Part shown: positions 56,676 through 64,000 of the stretch, one piece after another | Numbering within the stretch: position 1 is the first letter of the stretch | How the letters are laid out: the number at the start of each line of letters is the position of its first letter | Source: Gemmatimonas sp. | GTDB lineage: Bacteria > Gemmatimonadota > Gemmatimonadetes > Gemmatimonadales > Gemmatimonadaceae | Reading direction: 5' to 3' | Assembly (NCBI GenBank): GCA_011390935.1 | Contig: JAABRL010000008.1 | Location: forward strand, 1-64,000 | DNA: 64,000 nt | Made by a program: the position numbers and the translations under genes | The notes under the pieces: model-generated | What the model was told of the DNA's origin: nothing | Database searches by the model: none | What the model saw: only the letters and a program-made list of their open reading frames with translations

Positions 56676-58756
56676 GATCCCTGCTCCAGCACCACCACCG
56701 ATCCCTCCCGAGATGAAACACCCGCCGCCGGTCGCGTGCGACCGTCCACCCCGCGTGCCATGCGCACACGGAAACCCGCCGCGTGCAATGTGCGCACGGC
56801 CTCGCGCACCGTGAGGCCACGAACGGAGGGTACCATCCGCATGGCGCGCGGCGCCGCAGTGGCACCCTCCGGCGCGTACGGCAGCGATACGACCACACGC
56901 GCCGGCGCCGCGACCGATTCGCGCGGTGGCGGCACCGCATCGAGCAACGCATCGTCATCCGCCGCCGCAGCGACGGTGATGCTCCGGGAAGACACCGCGC
57001 GCGTATCCGCTGGCTCCGCCTCGAGACTCACCGCCCGCGCCACACGCATGAGGACGCGGCGATCGAGCGCGGCATCGCGCGCCGCCATCGCCCCCTGCAA
57101 CACCGCACGCACCATCGGGCCCGCCACCAGACCGCCAAAGATGGCGGAACGCGGATCGATGAGCCGCGCCACGATCACCACCTGCGGATCGGACATCGGA
57201 AACATGCCGGCGAACGTGGCGTCGTAGTCTTCCTGCGAGTACCGACCGTTCACCACGCGACGTGCCGTACCGCTCTTGCCGCCGACCTCGAACGCCGTGA
57301 GTCCGGCGGCCTTGCCGGTGCCACTGTCCACGACGGCCTTCAGCATGGCGCGGACCTGCGCCGTGGCGTCTTCCGAGGCCACGCGGCGCAGCACGCGGCG
57401 CTGATGACGAAAGACCACGCGCCCGTCCGGATCGCGCACTTCCCGCACCAGCGCCGGCTCGATCATCTCTCCGCCGTTGGCGAGCGCCGCATACGCCGCC
57501 GCCAGCTGCACGGGCGTGACCGCGAGTTCGTAGCCGATCGACAGCGACGCCGCCGTGGACGCAGACCACCGACTGGGCACACGCAGCGTGCCGGTGGCCT
57601 CGGCGGTGTACGGCAGCCCGGTGCCCACGCCGAAACCGTAGTCGCGGAGCAGCTCGTACTCCTCATCGGGCGTCATGCGCGTCGTCACGAGCTTCACCGT
57701 CCCGACGTTGCTCGACCAGCGCACGATGTCGAACACCGACATCTCGGCTTCCTTGTGCTCGTCGGTGATGCGCTGACGTCCGAGGCGCATGATCCCGTTC
57801 TCGGTGTCGATCATTTCGCCAGCACGCGCCTTGCCCCGTTCGAGCAACCACGCCACGAACATCGGCTTGAGCACGGAACCCGGCTGATACGTCTGCGTGA
57901 GCGGCGTCACCGAACCGGCCTCGCGTCCATCGCGCATGCCGGCGAGTGCGAGAATCGCGCCATCGTTCGGATCGAGCACGACGATATCGCCGCCGGAGGC
58001 CCCGGTGCGTTCCATGGCCTCCTTCAGCTCGTGCTCGATGATCTCCTGCAGCTGCAGATTGACGGTGAGGCGCACCTCGTGTCCTGGACGGGATTCCACC
58101 CGCGAACCGGAGGGGGCATCGACGGGCGTGCGACCGCCTCGATCACGCAGGGCTCGTCGCTCGCCACGCGTGCCGGTGAGCAACGAATCGAGCGCGCGCT
58201 CGAGACCGCCTTGCGCGTTGCCATCGCGGTCGATGGACCCGACCAGCTGCATGAGGCCCGGTGTACCCGAGTTGATGCGCTGCATGGTCCACTCTGCCCG
58301 CACACCACGAATCGCCATCAGCGCCTTGGCGTCGGTCGGCGTGTAGACGCCCGGCACTTCCACGTACGTGCGCGTGGAGTCGAGCGCCTTGGCAATGACC
58401 GTGCGTGAGACCCCCAGCGCGCGCAACGCCCGCGAGAGCGAGTCGCGGTCGTTGCGCCGGGCCGTGGCGCCGCGCACCTGATTCGGCGCGATGACCAGCT
58501 TCAACACTTCGCGACTGATCGCGACCGTCGTGCCGCGATCGTCCACAATCGTGCCTCGTGGCGCCGGGAGCTGCGCCACCACCATGTGCTGCTTGTCGGC
58601 CTCCGCAGCATAGGTCGCGCCGTCGAGCAGTTGCACCCGCACGGCCTGTCCCAGCAGCGCGACCGCGAACACCACCAGCGAGAGGTGCAGCAGAATCGCC
58701 CGCGGACGCGACGGCCGCACAGTCTCTTCAACGGGCGTGGTGGTGGGTTCGCGCAC
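56672..58756 (-). CDS. ftsI: Septal peptidoglycan transpeptidase FtsI (PBP3-like) with C-terminal PASTA domain
   Basis: The 694-residue class B penicillin-binding protein cross-links septal peptidoglycan in the periplasm. It has one membrane anchor (AILLHLSLVVFAVALLGQAV), the dimerisation/pedestal domain starting at APRGTIVDDRG, and the transpeptidase with SVLK (Ser294 nucleophile), SSN (348-350) and KSGT (494-497). After the catalytic domain come an Ala/Pro-rich linker and one PASTA domain (about 625-694: VPSVRGLTVREAVRTLHAAG, then FRVRMARG). PASTA is normal in Firmicutes and Actinobacteria PBPs but also seen in several Gram-negative phyla. The start is GTG at 58756, nine bases after the ftsL stop. 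It overlaps murE by four bases. Confidence 0.93.
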   Translation of the reverse strand: MREPTTTPVEETVRPSRPRAILLHLSLVVFAVALLGQAVRVQLLDGATYAAEADKQHMVVAQLPAPRGTIVDDRGTTVAISREVLKLVIAPNQVRGATARRNDRDSLSRALRALGVSRTVIAKALDSTRTYVEVPGVYTPTDAKALMAIRGVRAEWTMQRINSGTPGLMQLVGSIDRDGNAQGGLERALDSLLTGTRGERRALRDRGGRTPVDAPSGSRVESRPGHEVRLTVNLQLQEIIEHELKEAMERTGASGGDIVVLDPNDGAILALAGMRDGREAGSVTPLTQTYQPGSVLKPMFVAWLLERGKARAGEMIDTENGIMRLGRQRITDEHKEAEMSVFDIVRWSSNVGTVKLVTTRMTPDEEYELLRDYGFGVGTGLPYTAEATGTLRVPSRWSASTAASLSIGYELAVTPVQLAAAYAALANGGEMIEPALVREVRDPDGRVVFRHQRRVLRRVASEDATAQVRAMLKAVVDSGTGKAAGLTAFEVGGKSGTARRVVNGRYSQEDYDATFAGMFPMSDPQVVIVARLIDPRSAIFGGLVAGPMVRAVLQGAMAARDAALDRRVLMRVARAVSLEAEPADTRAVSSRSITVAAAADDDALLDAVPPPRESVAAPARVVVSLPYAPEGATAAPRAMRMVPSVRGLTVREAVRTLHAAGFRVRMARGVDGRTRPAAGVSSREGSVVVLEQGS

Positions 58757-58765
58757 GGCGAGGCG

Positions 58766-59107
58766 TTACAGGGTGTCGACGACGGCGGAGTCGGCCGTTG
58801 CGCCGACGCCGCGACTACGAACGATCGTGATGATTTGCGAATCGGAGGGCACGCGCAGGCCGAGTCGACGTTCGGCAACCAGCTCGATCCGGTCGCGACT
58901 ACTCGCCTGTCGGATGTCACGTTCAAGCGCCACGCGCTGCGCATCAAGGTCGCGTCGCGCGCGATCGAGCTCGACAATGCGTGCCACCTCGGTCATGCCC
59001 CGCTCGCGACGCCTTACCACGATAACGGCGATTACGACGAACGCAAGCAGTCCCGCCGCCAGCCACGGGCCGACGCGCCACGCCGTGGTGGAACGACGCG
59101 CTGTCAT
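58766..59107 (-). CDS. ftsL: FtsL-like cell division protein
   Basis: The 113-residue bitopic protein has a short basic cytoplasmic end (MTARRSTTAWRVGP), one membrane helix (WLAAGLLAFVVIAVIVV) and a periplasmic coiled coil (EVARIVELDRARRDLDAQRV, ALERDIRQ) followed by RRLGLRVPSDSQIITI. FtsL is poorly conserved, so size, plan and position between rsmH and ftsI are the main support. It would form the FtsQLB complex with FtsQ. The RLGLRVPSDSQ segment matches the short conserved patch at the end of FtsL proteins. The ATG at 59107 overlaps the rsmH stop (ATGA). A longer frame upstream lies in rsmH. Confidence 0.85.
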   Translation of the reverse strand: MTARRSTTAWRVGPWLAAGLLAFVVIAVIVVRRRERGMTEVARIVELDRARRDLDAQRVALERDIRQASSRDRIELVAERRLGLRVPSDSQIITIVRSRGVGATADSAVVDTL

Positions 59108-60054
59108 GCGCCGCGACGCCACGCGCGCAAGCGTGCGCTGCGCGCTCGTGCATTGTCGTGCACCTCGGCGCTGTCGGCGACGATCGCGCGGCGCGTCAGC
59201 ACCTCTCCCAACGCGACGCCACCGCAGACACACATCGGGTGCCGGGGCGGACAGGTGCACGCACGACTCCAGTCACGGAAGGCGTGCTTGACGATGCGAT
59301 CTTCTCCCGAGTGATAGCTGATCACGGCCAACACACCCTCGGGCGTGAGTCGATCACGCAACGCGGGCAGCGCGCGCTCGAGTCCAGCGAGCTCGTCGTT
59401 CACCGCGATGCGCACGCCCTGAAAGATACGCGCAAAATCGGGCGGACCGCTGCGTGGGCCGAGCACGGCGCGGATCGCATCCACGAGATCGTCGGCGGTC
59501 GCGAACGCGCGCCGTTCACGACGGCGCACGATCTCACGCGCCATGCGCGCGGCGCGCGGCTCATCGGCGAAGTTGCGCAGCAGCGCGGAGAGATCCACCT
59601 CGTCAATCGAGTTGAGCAATCCCGCTGCGTCCAGCACGGCGTCATCGCCCATGCGCATATCGAGCGGTGCGCCTTCGCGAAACGTGAAGCCGCGTCCCGG
59701 ATCGTCAAACTGGTGTGACGAGACGCCGAGATCGAGCAGGATGCCGTCAAACTGTTCGACACGCGCCAGTCCGGCTGTTTCAAGATCGGCATAGTTGCCG
59801 AGCAAGGCGCGGAACCGCCCCGCGCGCTCGGCGTCACCGAGGCGCTCGCGAGCAGCAGCCAGGGCGCGCGGGTCTCGATCGATCCCCGTGACACGCGCCC
59901 CATGCTCCACCAGCGCGGCCGAGTGCCCACCACCGCCGAGGGTGCAATCGAGCACGGTTTCGGCGTTGCCGAGCAGCACGAGAACCGGCTCGAGCAGGAC
60001 CGGAACGTGGTACACACCGGGGCGACCGGCGGGAGCGGAGCGGACCGGAGTCAC
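59104..60054 (-). CDS. rsmH: 16S rRNA (cytosine-1402-N4)-methyltransferase
   Basis: The 316-residue SAM-dependent enzyme methylates C1402 of 16S rRNA in the ribosomal decoding centre. Motifs are YHVPVLLEPVLVLL at the start, the SAM-binding LDCTLGGGGHSAALVEHGAR and VTGIDRDPRAL, LDLGVSSHQFDDPGRGFTFR, then VISYHSGEDRIVKHAFRDWS and CTCPPRHPMCVCG near the end. The start is GTG at 60054 with no clear ribosome site. It is the first gene of the dcw cluster; mraZ, its normal upstream neighbour, is absent, and the terminator of the TPR gene lies 105 bases upstream. A promoter should thus lie in 60055-60159, but none is obvious. Confidence 0.94.
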   Translation of the reverse strand: MTPVRSAPAGRPGVYHVPVLLEPVLVLLGNAETVLDCTLGGGGHSAALVEHGARVTGIDRDPRALAAARERLGDAERAGRFRALLGNYADLETAGLARVEQFDGILLDLGVSSHQFDDPGRGFTFREGAPLDMRMGDDAVLDAAGLLNSIDEVDLSALLRNFADEPRAARMAREIVRRRERRAFATADDLVDAIRAVLGPRSGPPDFARIFQGVRIAVNDELAGLERALPALRDRLTPEGVLAVISYHSGEDRIVKHAFRDWSRACTCPPRHPMCVCGGVALGEVLTRRAIVADSAEVHDNARARSARLRAWRRGA

Positions 60055-60159
60055 GACGGGGTGGATTGAGGAGATCGAGAAAACCGGTAGCGACCGAACG
60101 CGGATCCGTGCGCGTGATCACGCGGGAGCGCACCGGGTCGCTGAACCTCATAAAAGATG

Positions 60160-60195
60160 CACGGGCCCGCCGTCGAAAGCGACGGCGGGCCCGTG
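60160..60195 (-). terminator. Intrinsic terminator after the TPR-protein gene
   Basis: A perfect 16-bp stem (60160-60175 with 60180-60195) closed by a 4-base loop starts 20 bases after the TPR stop. On the minus strand it is followed three bases later by TTTT. It separates the TPR gene from the division cluster. Confidence 0.85.
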
Positions 60196-60214
60196 ATTCC
60201 TGCGTAGCGACTGC

Positions 60215-61921
60215 TTACTTGCAGTAGGCCGCCGCCAGCTGTGTGGCGAACCCATCGAGCTGCGCGGCCACGCCCATGTACTGCGGCACGGCCTCCGGCG
60301 CGAACGCGCCACCTGCGGGCAGGTTGATCTGCGCCTCGACGAGGGATTCCTGTCCCTTCTTGATCTCGGCGCAGTCTTTCGATTCCTGCGCAGCCACGAG
60401 GCGGTACTGCGCCGCGTACAGATGCGAGGCACCAAAGAGGAACTTCGCCTGCACCTTCTGCTCGCCCTTGTTCACCTGCTCGGCGAACATGAGCACCTCG
60501 ATGGCCTTATCGAAGTCTGTGGCGACCTTGCTCTGGGACGCCGCCTGATAGAGCGAGTTGCCGAGCGAGAGCACCACGATGGCGGGGCTTGAATCACCCT
60601 TCGCGATGAGCTCACGTGCCGTCGCCAGCGCACCATCGTTGTCGCCCAGATCCTTCATGAGGGTGACGCGAAGCAGGCCGGCGTCCTCGACGTCGACACC
60701 ACTGCCGGTGGCCTTGTTCAGCACTTCGAGCGCCTGCTGCAGCTGGCCAGACCCACGCAATGCAGCCACGAGGGTGTAGTTGAGCGCGCCGTTGTCAGGG
60801 AACTTGGCCACGCCACGAGCCGCGGTTTCCGCCGCCTTCTGCGGCTGGCTGTCCGCCGCGTAGGCGGCCGCGGTGCGATTGAAGTACGTGGTGTCGGCGA
60901 ACGCCGTGTCGAGGCGCACGAGGTCGTCACCGGCGGCGAACGCTTCCTTGAAGTCACGTACGGCCAGGAGGATCAGCCAGCGAAGACGCAGCAGGTCGGC
61001 GTCGCCCGGGTTGCGGGCGACCGCCTCTTCCACGATCGGACGCGCAATGCGCGGGTTGCCGAATGCCGTGATCGCGTCGATCACGTCCTTCTGCAGACGC
61101 GCGTCGTTCGGGTTGGTGGCCAGCAGCGTGGTGAGCGTGGTGATGGCCGAATCCTGCATGTCGAGCGCACGCAGCGCCTGCGCCTTGAGCGCCAGACCAT
61201 TGCGGCTGGAGGGGCTCAGGTCAACGATCTCACGCGAGATCGCCAGCAGATCTTCGTTGCTGGCCTTCTGCTCCACCATCACGTTGGCGAGGCAGACACG
61301 CGCCAGCACCGCCTTGGGGTAGGCCGCAATGCCTTCCTTGGCAGCGGCCGCCGCCGCATCCCACTCACGCGAGCGGGCGGAGTTGACGCACTTCTGCTCG
61401 AACTCCAGCTGCTGGCGCGCCAGCTTCAGCTCGGCGGCAAGCTGCTCGATCGCCTGATCGTACTTCTTCGTGGTGAACTCGCCGAGTGGCTGCACCAGCG
61501 AGTTGTCGCGCGTGAGCACGAGCTGCGCGTCGACCGTGTACGACGTGTCGTTCTTGATGACATGCCCGGTGATGTACTCATCGGCACGCAGCTGCGACGC
61601 GAGTGCGCGCGCATCGTGCGGCTCGAGCGGCACATCGGCCGGGAAGCCGGACGCCTCGAGAATGCCCTTCATCTCCTCCTTGGGGATGAGGTACACCTGG
61701 CGATTGGAGAACTCGCGACCGATGCGACGACGCATGGCGTCCGCCGCTTTGCCGCCCAGATCCTTCTCGGGCTGGCCACCGGCCTTGAACACTTCGACGA
61801 GCATCCACTTCGCGTCGGGATGCGCCGGGCGCGGGGCCGGCTGCGCCGACATCGCGGCAGAAGCGCCGAAGAGTGCCAGCGTACCGACACCAGCGAGCAG
61901 CGAATGGAATGACCGAGCCAT
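60215..61921 (-). CDS. Secreted tetratricopeptide-repeat protein
   Basis: The 568-residue protein has a signal peptide (SLLAGVGTLALFGASAAMSA) and no membrane helix, so it is periplasmic or exported. After an N-terminal domain of about 130 residues (KWMLVEVFKAGGQPEKDLGG onward, with TGHVIKNDTSYTVDAQLV that resembles a small beta module) it contains a long series of TPR-like helical pairs (for example ALKAQALRALDMQDSAITTL and AAAYAADSQPQKAAETAARG). TPR proteins act as scaffolds; the partner is unknown. The ATG at 61921 has a good ribosome site (GGAGG, nine bases upstream); an upstream frame reads 47 unrelated residues. It stands alone between a tRNA gene and a terminator. Confidence 0.83.
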   Translation of the reverse strand: MARSFHSLLAGVGTLALFGASAAMSAQPAPRPAHPDAKWMLVEVFKAGGQPEKDLGGKAADAMRRRIGREFSNRQVYLIPKEEMKGILEASGFPADVPLEPHDARALASQLRADEYITGHVIKNDTSYTVDAQLVLTRDNSLVQPLGEFTTKKYDQAIEQLAAELKLARQQLEFEQKCVNSARSREWDAAAAAAKEGIAAYPKAVLARVCLANVMVEQKASNEDLLAISREIVDLSPSSRNGLALKAQALRALDMQDSAITTLTTLLATNPNDARLQKDVIDAITAFGNPRIARPIVEEAVARNPGDADLLRLRWLILLAVRDFKEAFAAGDDLVRLDTAFADTTYFNRTAAAYAADSQPQKAAETAARGVAKFPDNGALNYTLVAALRGSGQLQQALEVLNKATGSGVDVEDAGLLRVTLMKDLGDNDGALATARELIAKGDSSPAIVVLSLGNSLYQAASQSKVATDFDKAIEVLMFAEQVNKGEQKVQAKFLFGASHLYAAQYRLVAAQESKDCAEIKKGQESLVEAQINLPAGGAFAPEAVPQYMGVAAQLDGFATQLAAAYCK

Positions 61922-62127
61922 CAAAGTCGTAGCCTCCGCACCGTGAACCGAACACGTGCGACCCATCCGCAGCCACGGGTGGGCACAACGCGCCGAACGC
62001 CGACCGACAACCGAGCGGCGATTTTGATTGAACTGGGGAAGTTGCCTCGTCACGTCACACATGGCAAGCCATCCGGTGCGATGGTGAGCGTTGGGAGGGA
62101 TTGGGGCCGAACCATGGCACCAATCAG

Positions 62128-62201
62128 TGGGCGAAGAGGGACTCGAACCCCCGACATCCTGTGTGTAAGACAGGCGCTCTAACCAACTGAGCTATTCGCC
62201 C
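62128..62201 (-). tRNA. tRNA-Val (anticodon TAC)
   Basis: The 74-base minus-strand sequence folds as a full cloverleaf: acceptor GGGCGAA/TTCGCCC, D stem GCTC/GAGC, anticodon stem CCTGT/ACAGG with loop CTTACAC, T loop TTCGAGT and discriminator A. Anticodon TAC reads GUA/GUG valine codons. CCA is not encoded. Confidence 0.97.
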
Positions 62202-62229
62202 GACGGGACGTTCCTCCAACGGCTAACTC

Positions 62230-62236
62230 ATCTATA
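62230..62236 (-). promoter_or_regulatory. Possible -10 of the tRNA-Val gene
   Basis: The minus strand reads TATAGAT 28 bases before the mature tRNA 5' end, a fair -10 match. A -35 is not clear. The 60 bases between this tRNA and the upstream small gene hold nothing else recognisable. Confidence 0.35.
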
Positions 62237-62269
62237 CCGTTGACGCGACGTGACAGTTCCCGTTGCGAC

Positions 62270-62446
62270 TCAACCGCGAAGAATCGCCACTGGTACCAAT
62301 ACGCAGTACCCCACCACGAGGCACACGGGCCCGAGCGTGATGCCGCCACGCCAGAGATCCGCGTACCCGATCGCCAAGATCAGCGCACAGCCCCCCCACC
62401 ACAACAAGGGCCGTCGAGCCACCGGACGCGCAGAGACTGAGGACAT
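62270..62446 (-). CDS. Small two-helix membrane protein
   Basis: The 58-residue protein is very hydrophobic, with two predicted helices (LLWWGGCALILAIGYADL and LGPVCLVVGYCVLVPVAIL) joined by a short WRGG turn. Function is unknown. The ATG at 62446 is preceded by AGGGTGTGGGA, a good ribosome site; a GTG two codons upstream is possible. It begins nine bases after the stop of the gluzincin gene, so it is probably translated from the same message and may be a subunit or stabiliser of that membrane protein. Confidence 0.6.
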   Translation of the reverse strand: MSSVSARPVARRPLLWWGGCALILAIGYADLWRGGITLGPVCLVVGYCVLVPVAILRG

Positions 62447-62455
62447 TCCCACACC

Positions 62456-63520
62456 CTACGAGCGCGGTGCGGCGCTGTCAATATCGGCATCGCGCGCCGA
62501 GGCGTCCGCGGCCAGCATCGCCTCCACCATGCTCTGGCGCTGCGCCTCCTCCTGCACCGCATCGGCCACGCGCAGCGCGTGAAGCCGCTCCCGATCGCGC
62601 TTGCGGCGCTGCCAGATGAAGGGCCCGATCACCACCGCGAACACGCCGAAGGCCAGCGACAGGTTCGCCACCAGCGCCAGCGCGCCATACCGACGCCGCG
62701 TCTGCTGCTGCCAGCTCTTCTCGAAGCCCGCCGACGTCACCCCGAACGATTGCCGAACCGCCAACTCAAACGAACTCGTCGCTTTCCAGTTCACGAAAAA
62801 GAGCGACAGCCCCCGGTCGGGATCGAGGGCCATCAGGTCGGCCACGGCGCGGTGGGCGAGCGCGTACGCCAGCTCGGCGTCCGACGCGCCACGATAGAAG
62901 AGGAGTTCGAGCGCCTCCAGCGTGGGCACGCCTCGAACCGCCAAGCCGATGCTCGCCGCCAGCGCCTCCTCGCGCCCCCACTCGCCCGCGGACACGCTGG
63001 CATACCCCTCGTCGAACCAGCGCGGTGGGACATCGCCCAGCGCCTCGTACAGCGCCAGATGTGCGAGTTCGTGGCGCAACGTGACGATCGGACTCCCGGC
63101 GTCGCTCCCGGCGCGGCTCCCCTGCATTACCACCCGCTGCAAGGCGGGAAACGCCACGGCGGCGCCCCACTCCGGCGCCGACGGGCCCGCCCACGCGCGG
63201 AATCGCTCCGCGTCCGGCGCGATCGCGATCAGCACCTGCGCCGTCGGTCGCGGCAACCCGGGGAAGCTGTCGCGCTCCTGCGCCACGCGCAGCACCGTGC
63301 GCGCGAGCCGCTCATCGGTGGGAAACGCCACGACCGTAAAGCGACCCGCATCGAAGCGCAGCGCGCCGTCGGGCGCCAGCGTCTCCGCCATTGGCGCCGG
63401 GGTATTGCGCATCACGTCGCGCTGGGCTGCGAGCGGCTTGCCGACCGGTGTGCCCACGGCAAGCACGGTCACGAGCAGCAGCATCGCACGCGCTGCGCCA
63501 CGCCCGCCGCGACGACTCAC
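62456..63520 (-). CDS. Membrane-anchored zinc metallopeptidase (peptidase MA-like)
   Basis: The 354-residue protein has a signal peptide or N-terminal anchor (AMLLLVTVLAVGTPVGKPLAA), a periplasmic peptidase and a C-terminal helix (LVANLSLAFGVFAVVIGPFIW) followed by a charged cytoplasmic tail. The zinc site is HELAH (150-154) with Glu171 in WFDEGYAS, the spacing of gluzincins of the MA family. The region before (VAFPTDERLARTVLRVAQ) is typical of secreted TPR-linked peptidases of this type. The GTG at 63520 overlaps the stop of the TPR gene by four bases (GTGA), so translation is coupled; the longer frame upstream lies within it. The substrate is unknown. The pair with a TPR protein suggests a membrane-bound proteolytic complex. 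Confidence 0.82.
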   Translation of the reverse strand: MSRRGGRGAARAMLLLVTVLAVGTPVGKPLAAQRDVMRNTPAPMAETLAPDGALRFDAGRFTVVAFPTDERLARTVLRVAQERDSFPGLPRPTAQVLIAIAPDAERFRAWAGPSAPEWGAAVAFPALQRVVMQGSRAGSDAGSPIVTLRHELAHLALYEALGDVPPRWFDEGYASVSAGEWGREEALAASIGLAVRGVPTLEALELLFYRGASDAELAYALAHRAVADLMALDPDRGLSLFFVNWKATSSFELAVRQSFGVTSAGFEKSWQQQTRRRYGALALVANLSLAFGVFAVVIGPFIWQRRKRDRERLHALRVADAVQEEAQRQSMVEAMLAADASARDADIDSAAPRS

Positions 63521-64000
63521 GTCGTACGCGGTGGTGCCTCCCCTCGGTCCACCGCCACCAACTGCTCTGCGCACCGCTTGCCCCATGGATTGAACGTGTT
63601 GGCCGCGGCGCCTTCGCGCCATGCCGTCCGCGCCGCCTCACGCTCGTCCGCGAACCAGTGCGCCCGCCCCAACTCATAGTACGCCTGCAACAGGTTCGGG
63701 CCCAGCACCAGCGCCTTTCGGTAGAACAGCTTGGCGTCGTCGAACATCTCCCGTTCGAAATACACCATCCCCAGGTAGAGGTGCGCATACATCGTGGCCC
63801 GCGCATCGTTGTCGAGGCGAATCGCCCGCGAGAGGTGCTCGATCGCTTCACCGAAGCTTCGGCGCTGCAGACAGACGTACCCGACGTTGGCCCGCGCCAG
63901 CGCCTGCTGCGGATCGCGCAGCAGCACGTGATGGAAACGCAGCAGCGCCTCATCGAACTTGCCTTGCAACATGTAGGCCCAGCCGAGCATCGACTCGGCC
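63517..64000 (-). CDS. TPR-repeat protein (5' end beyond the window)
   Basis: The C-terminal 160 residues of a larger protein are seen; the frame is open through the right edge. Four TPR units are clear: LGWAYMLQGKFDEALLRFHH, ARANVGYVCLQRRSFGEAIE, YAHLYLGMVYFEREMFDDAK and AYYELGRAHWFADEREAART, then a short tail. No membrane segment in this part. The stop overlaps the peptidase start by four bases, so the two proteins are likely partners. The start and any signal peptide lie outside the window. Confidence 0.8.
   Translation of the reverse strand, partial: AESMLGWAYMLQGKFDEALLRFHHVLLRDPQQALARANVGYVCLQRRSFGEAIEHLSRAIRLDNDARATMYAHLYLGMVYFEREMFDDAKLFYRKALVLGPNLLQAYYELGRAHWFADEREAARTAWREGAAANTFNPWGKRCAEQLVAVDRGEAPPRTT

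Noticed and set aside
59834-60151. A 105-codon frame upstream of rsmH, tested as a possible mraZ
   Set aside because: It begins MRFSDPVRSRVITRTDPRS and has none of the MraZ motifs. Most of it overlaps rsmH in another frame.

Overview
The window is high-GC DNA from a Gram-negative, peptidoglycan-making bacterium. Outer-membrane markers include a TonB-dependent receptor, a TolC/adaptor/RND efflux pump, lipoprotein signals and beta-barrel proteins. MurE carries the DNPR motif expected for meso-diaminopimelate. A heteromeric-type methylmalonyl-CoA mutase large subunit, sigma/FecR/TonB-receptor trios with STN and carboxypeptidase-regulatory domains, hybrid PAS kinases and a PASTA-bearing FtsI together suggest Gemmatimonadota (Gemmatimonas-like). 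That placement is inference; there is no rRNA here to confirm it. No phage, insertion sequence or CRISPR array is visible, and no stretch longer than about 300 bases lacks a gene.

Left part (1-13.8 kb): a partial zinc-ribbon gene, methylmalonyl-CoA mutase large subunit and a DoxX protein run leftward. A secreted cyanophycinase-like peptidase faces a six-domain fasciclin lipoprotein whose gene holds a nearly identical 807-bp tandem duplication. An ECF sigma/FecR/TonB-receptor operon follows. It diverges from two unrecognised genes, which converge on fructose-1,6-bisphosphatase.

Middle part (13.9-31 kb): comEC and miaB are separated by a strong intrinsic terminator that overlaps the comEC start. 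A soluble multi-PAS hybrid kinase comes next. A tight leftward chain, alr-deoB-cdd-lipoprotein-barrel protein, diverges from mazG. mazG and asnS converge on a shared hairpin. A CHASE-domain hybrid kinase shares a 153-bp divergent promoter region with a rightward efflux operon.

Efflux operon (31.0-37.3 kb): TolC-like protein, lipoprotein adaptor, RND permease, a PII-like DUF3240-type protein that overlaps the permease gene, and a small DUF2892/YgaP-like membrane protein. All are coupled by short overlaps behind a palindromic operator-like site.

Division and wall cluster (60.1 down to 37.3 kb, all leftward): rsmH-ftsL-ftsI-murE-murF-mraY-murD-ftsW-murG-murC-ftsQ-ftsA-ftsZ-M23 peptidase-vWA protein-ftsY-recG. 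Most junctions overlap by 1-4 bases, and many starts are GTG or TTG. mraZ, murB and ddl are absent. The one real gap, 282 bp between ftsA and ftsZ, carries a DnaA-box-like nonamer and a TTGACA element.

Right end (60.1-64 kb): a terminator, a secreted TPR protein, tRNA-Val(TAC), and a chain of a partial TPR gene, a membrane gluzincin (peptidase MA type) and a two-helix membrane peptide.
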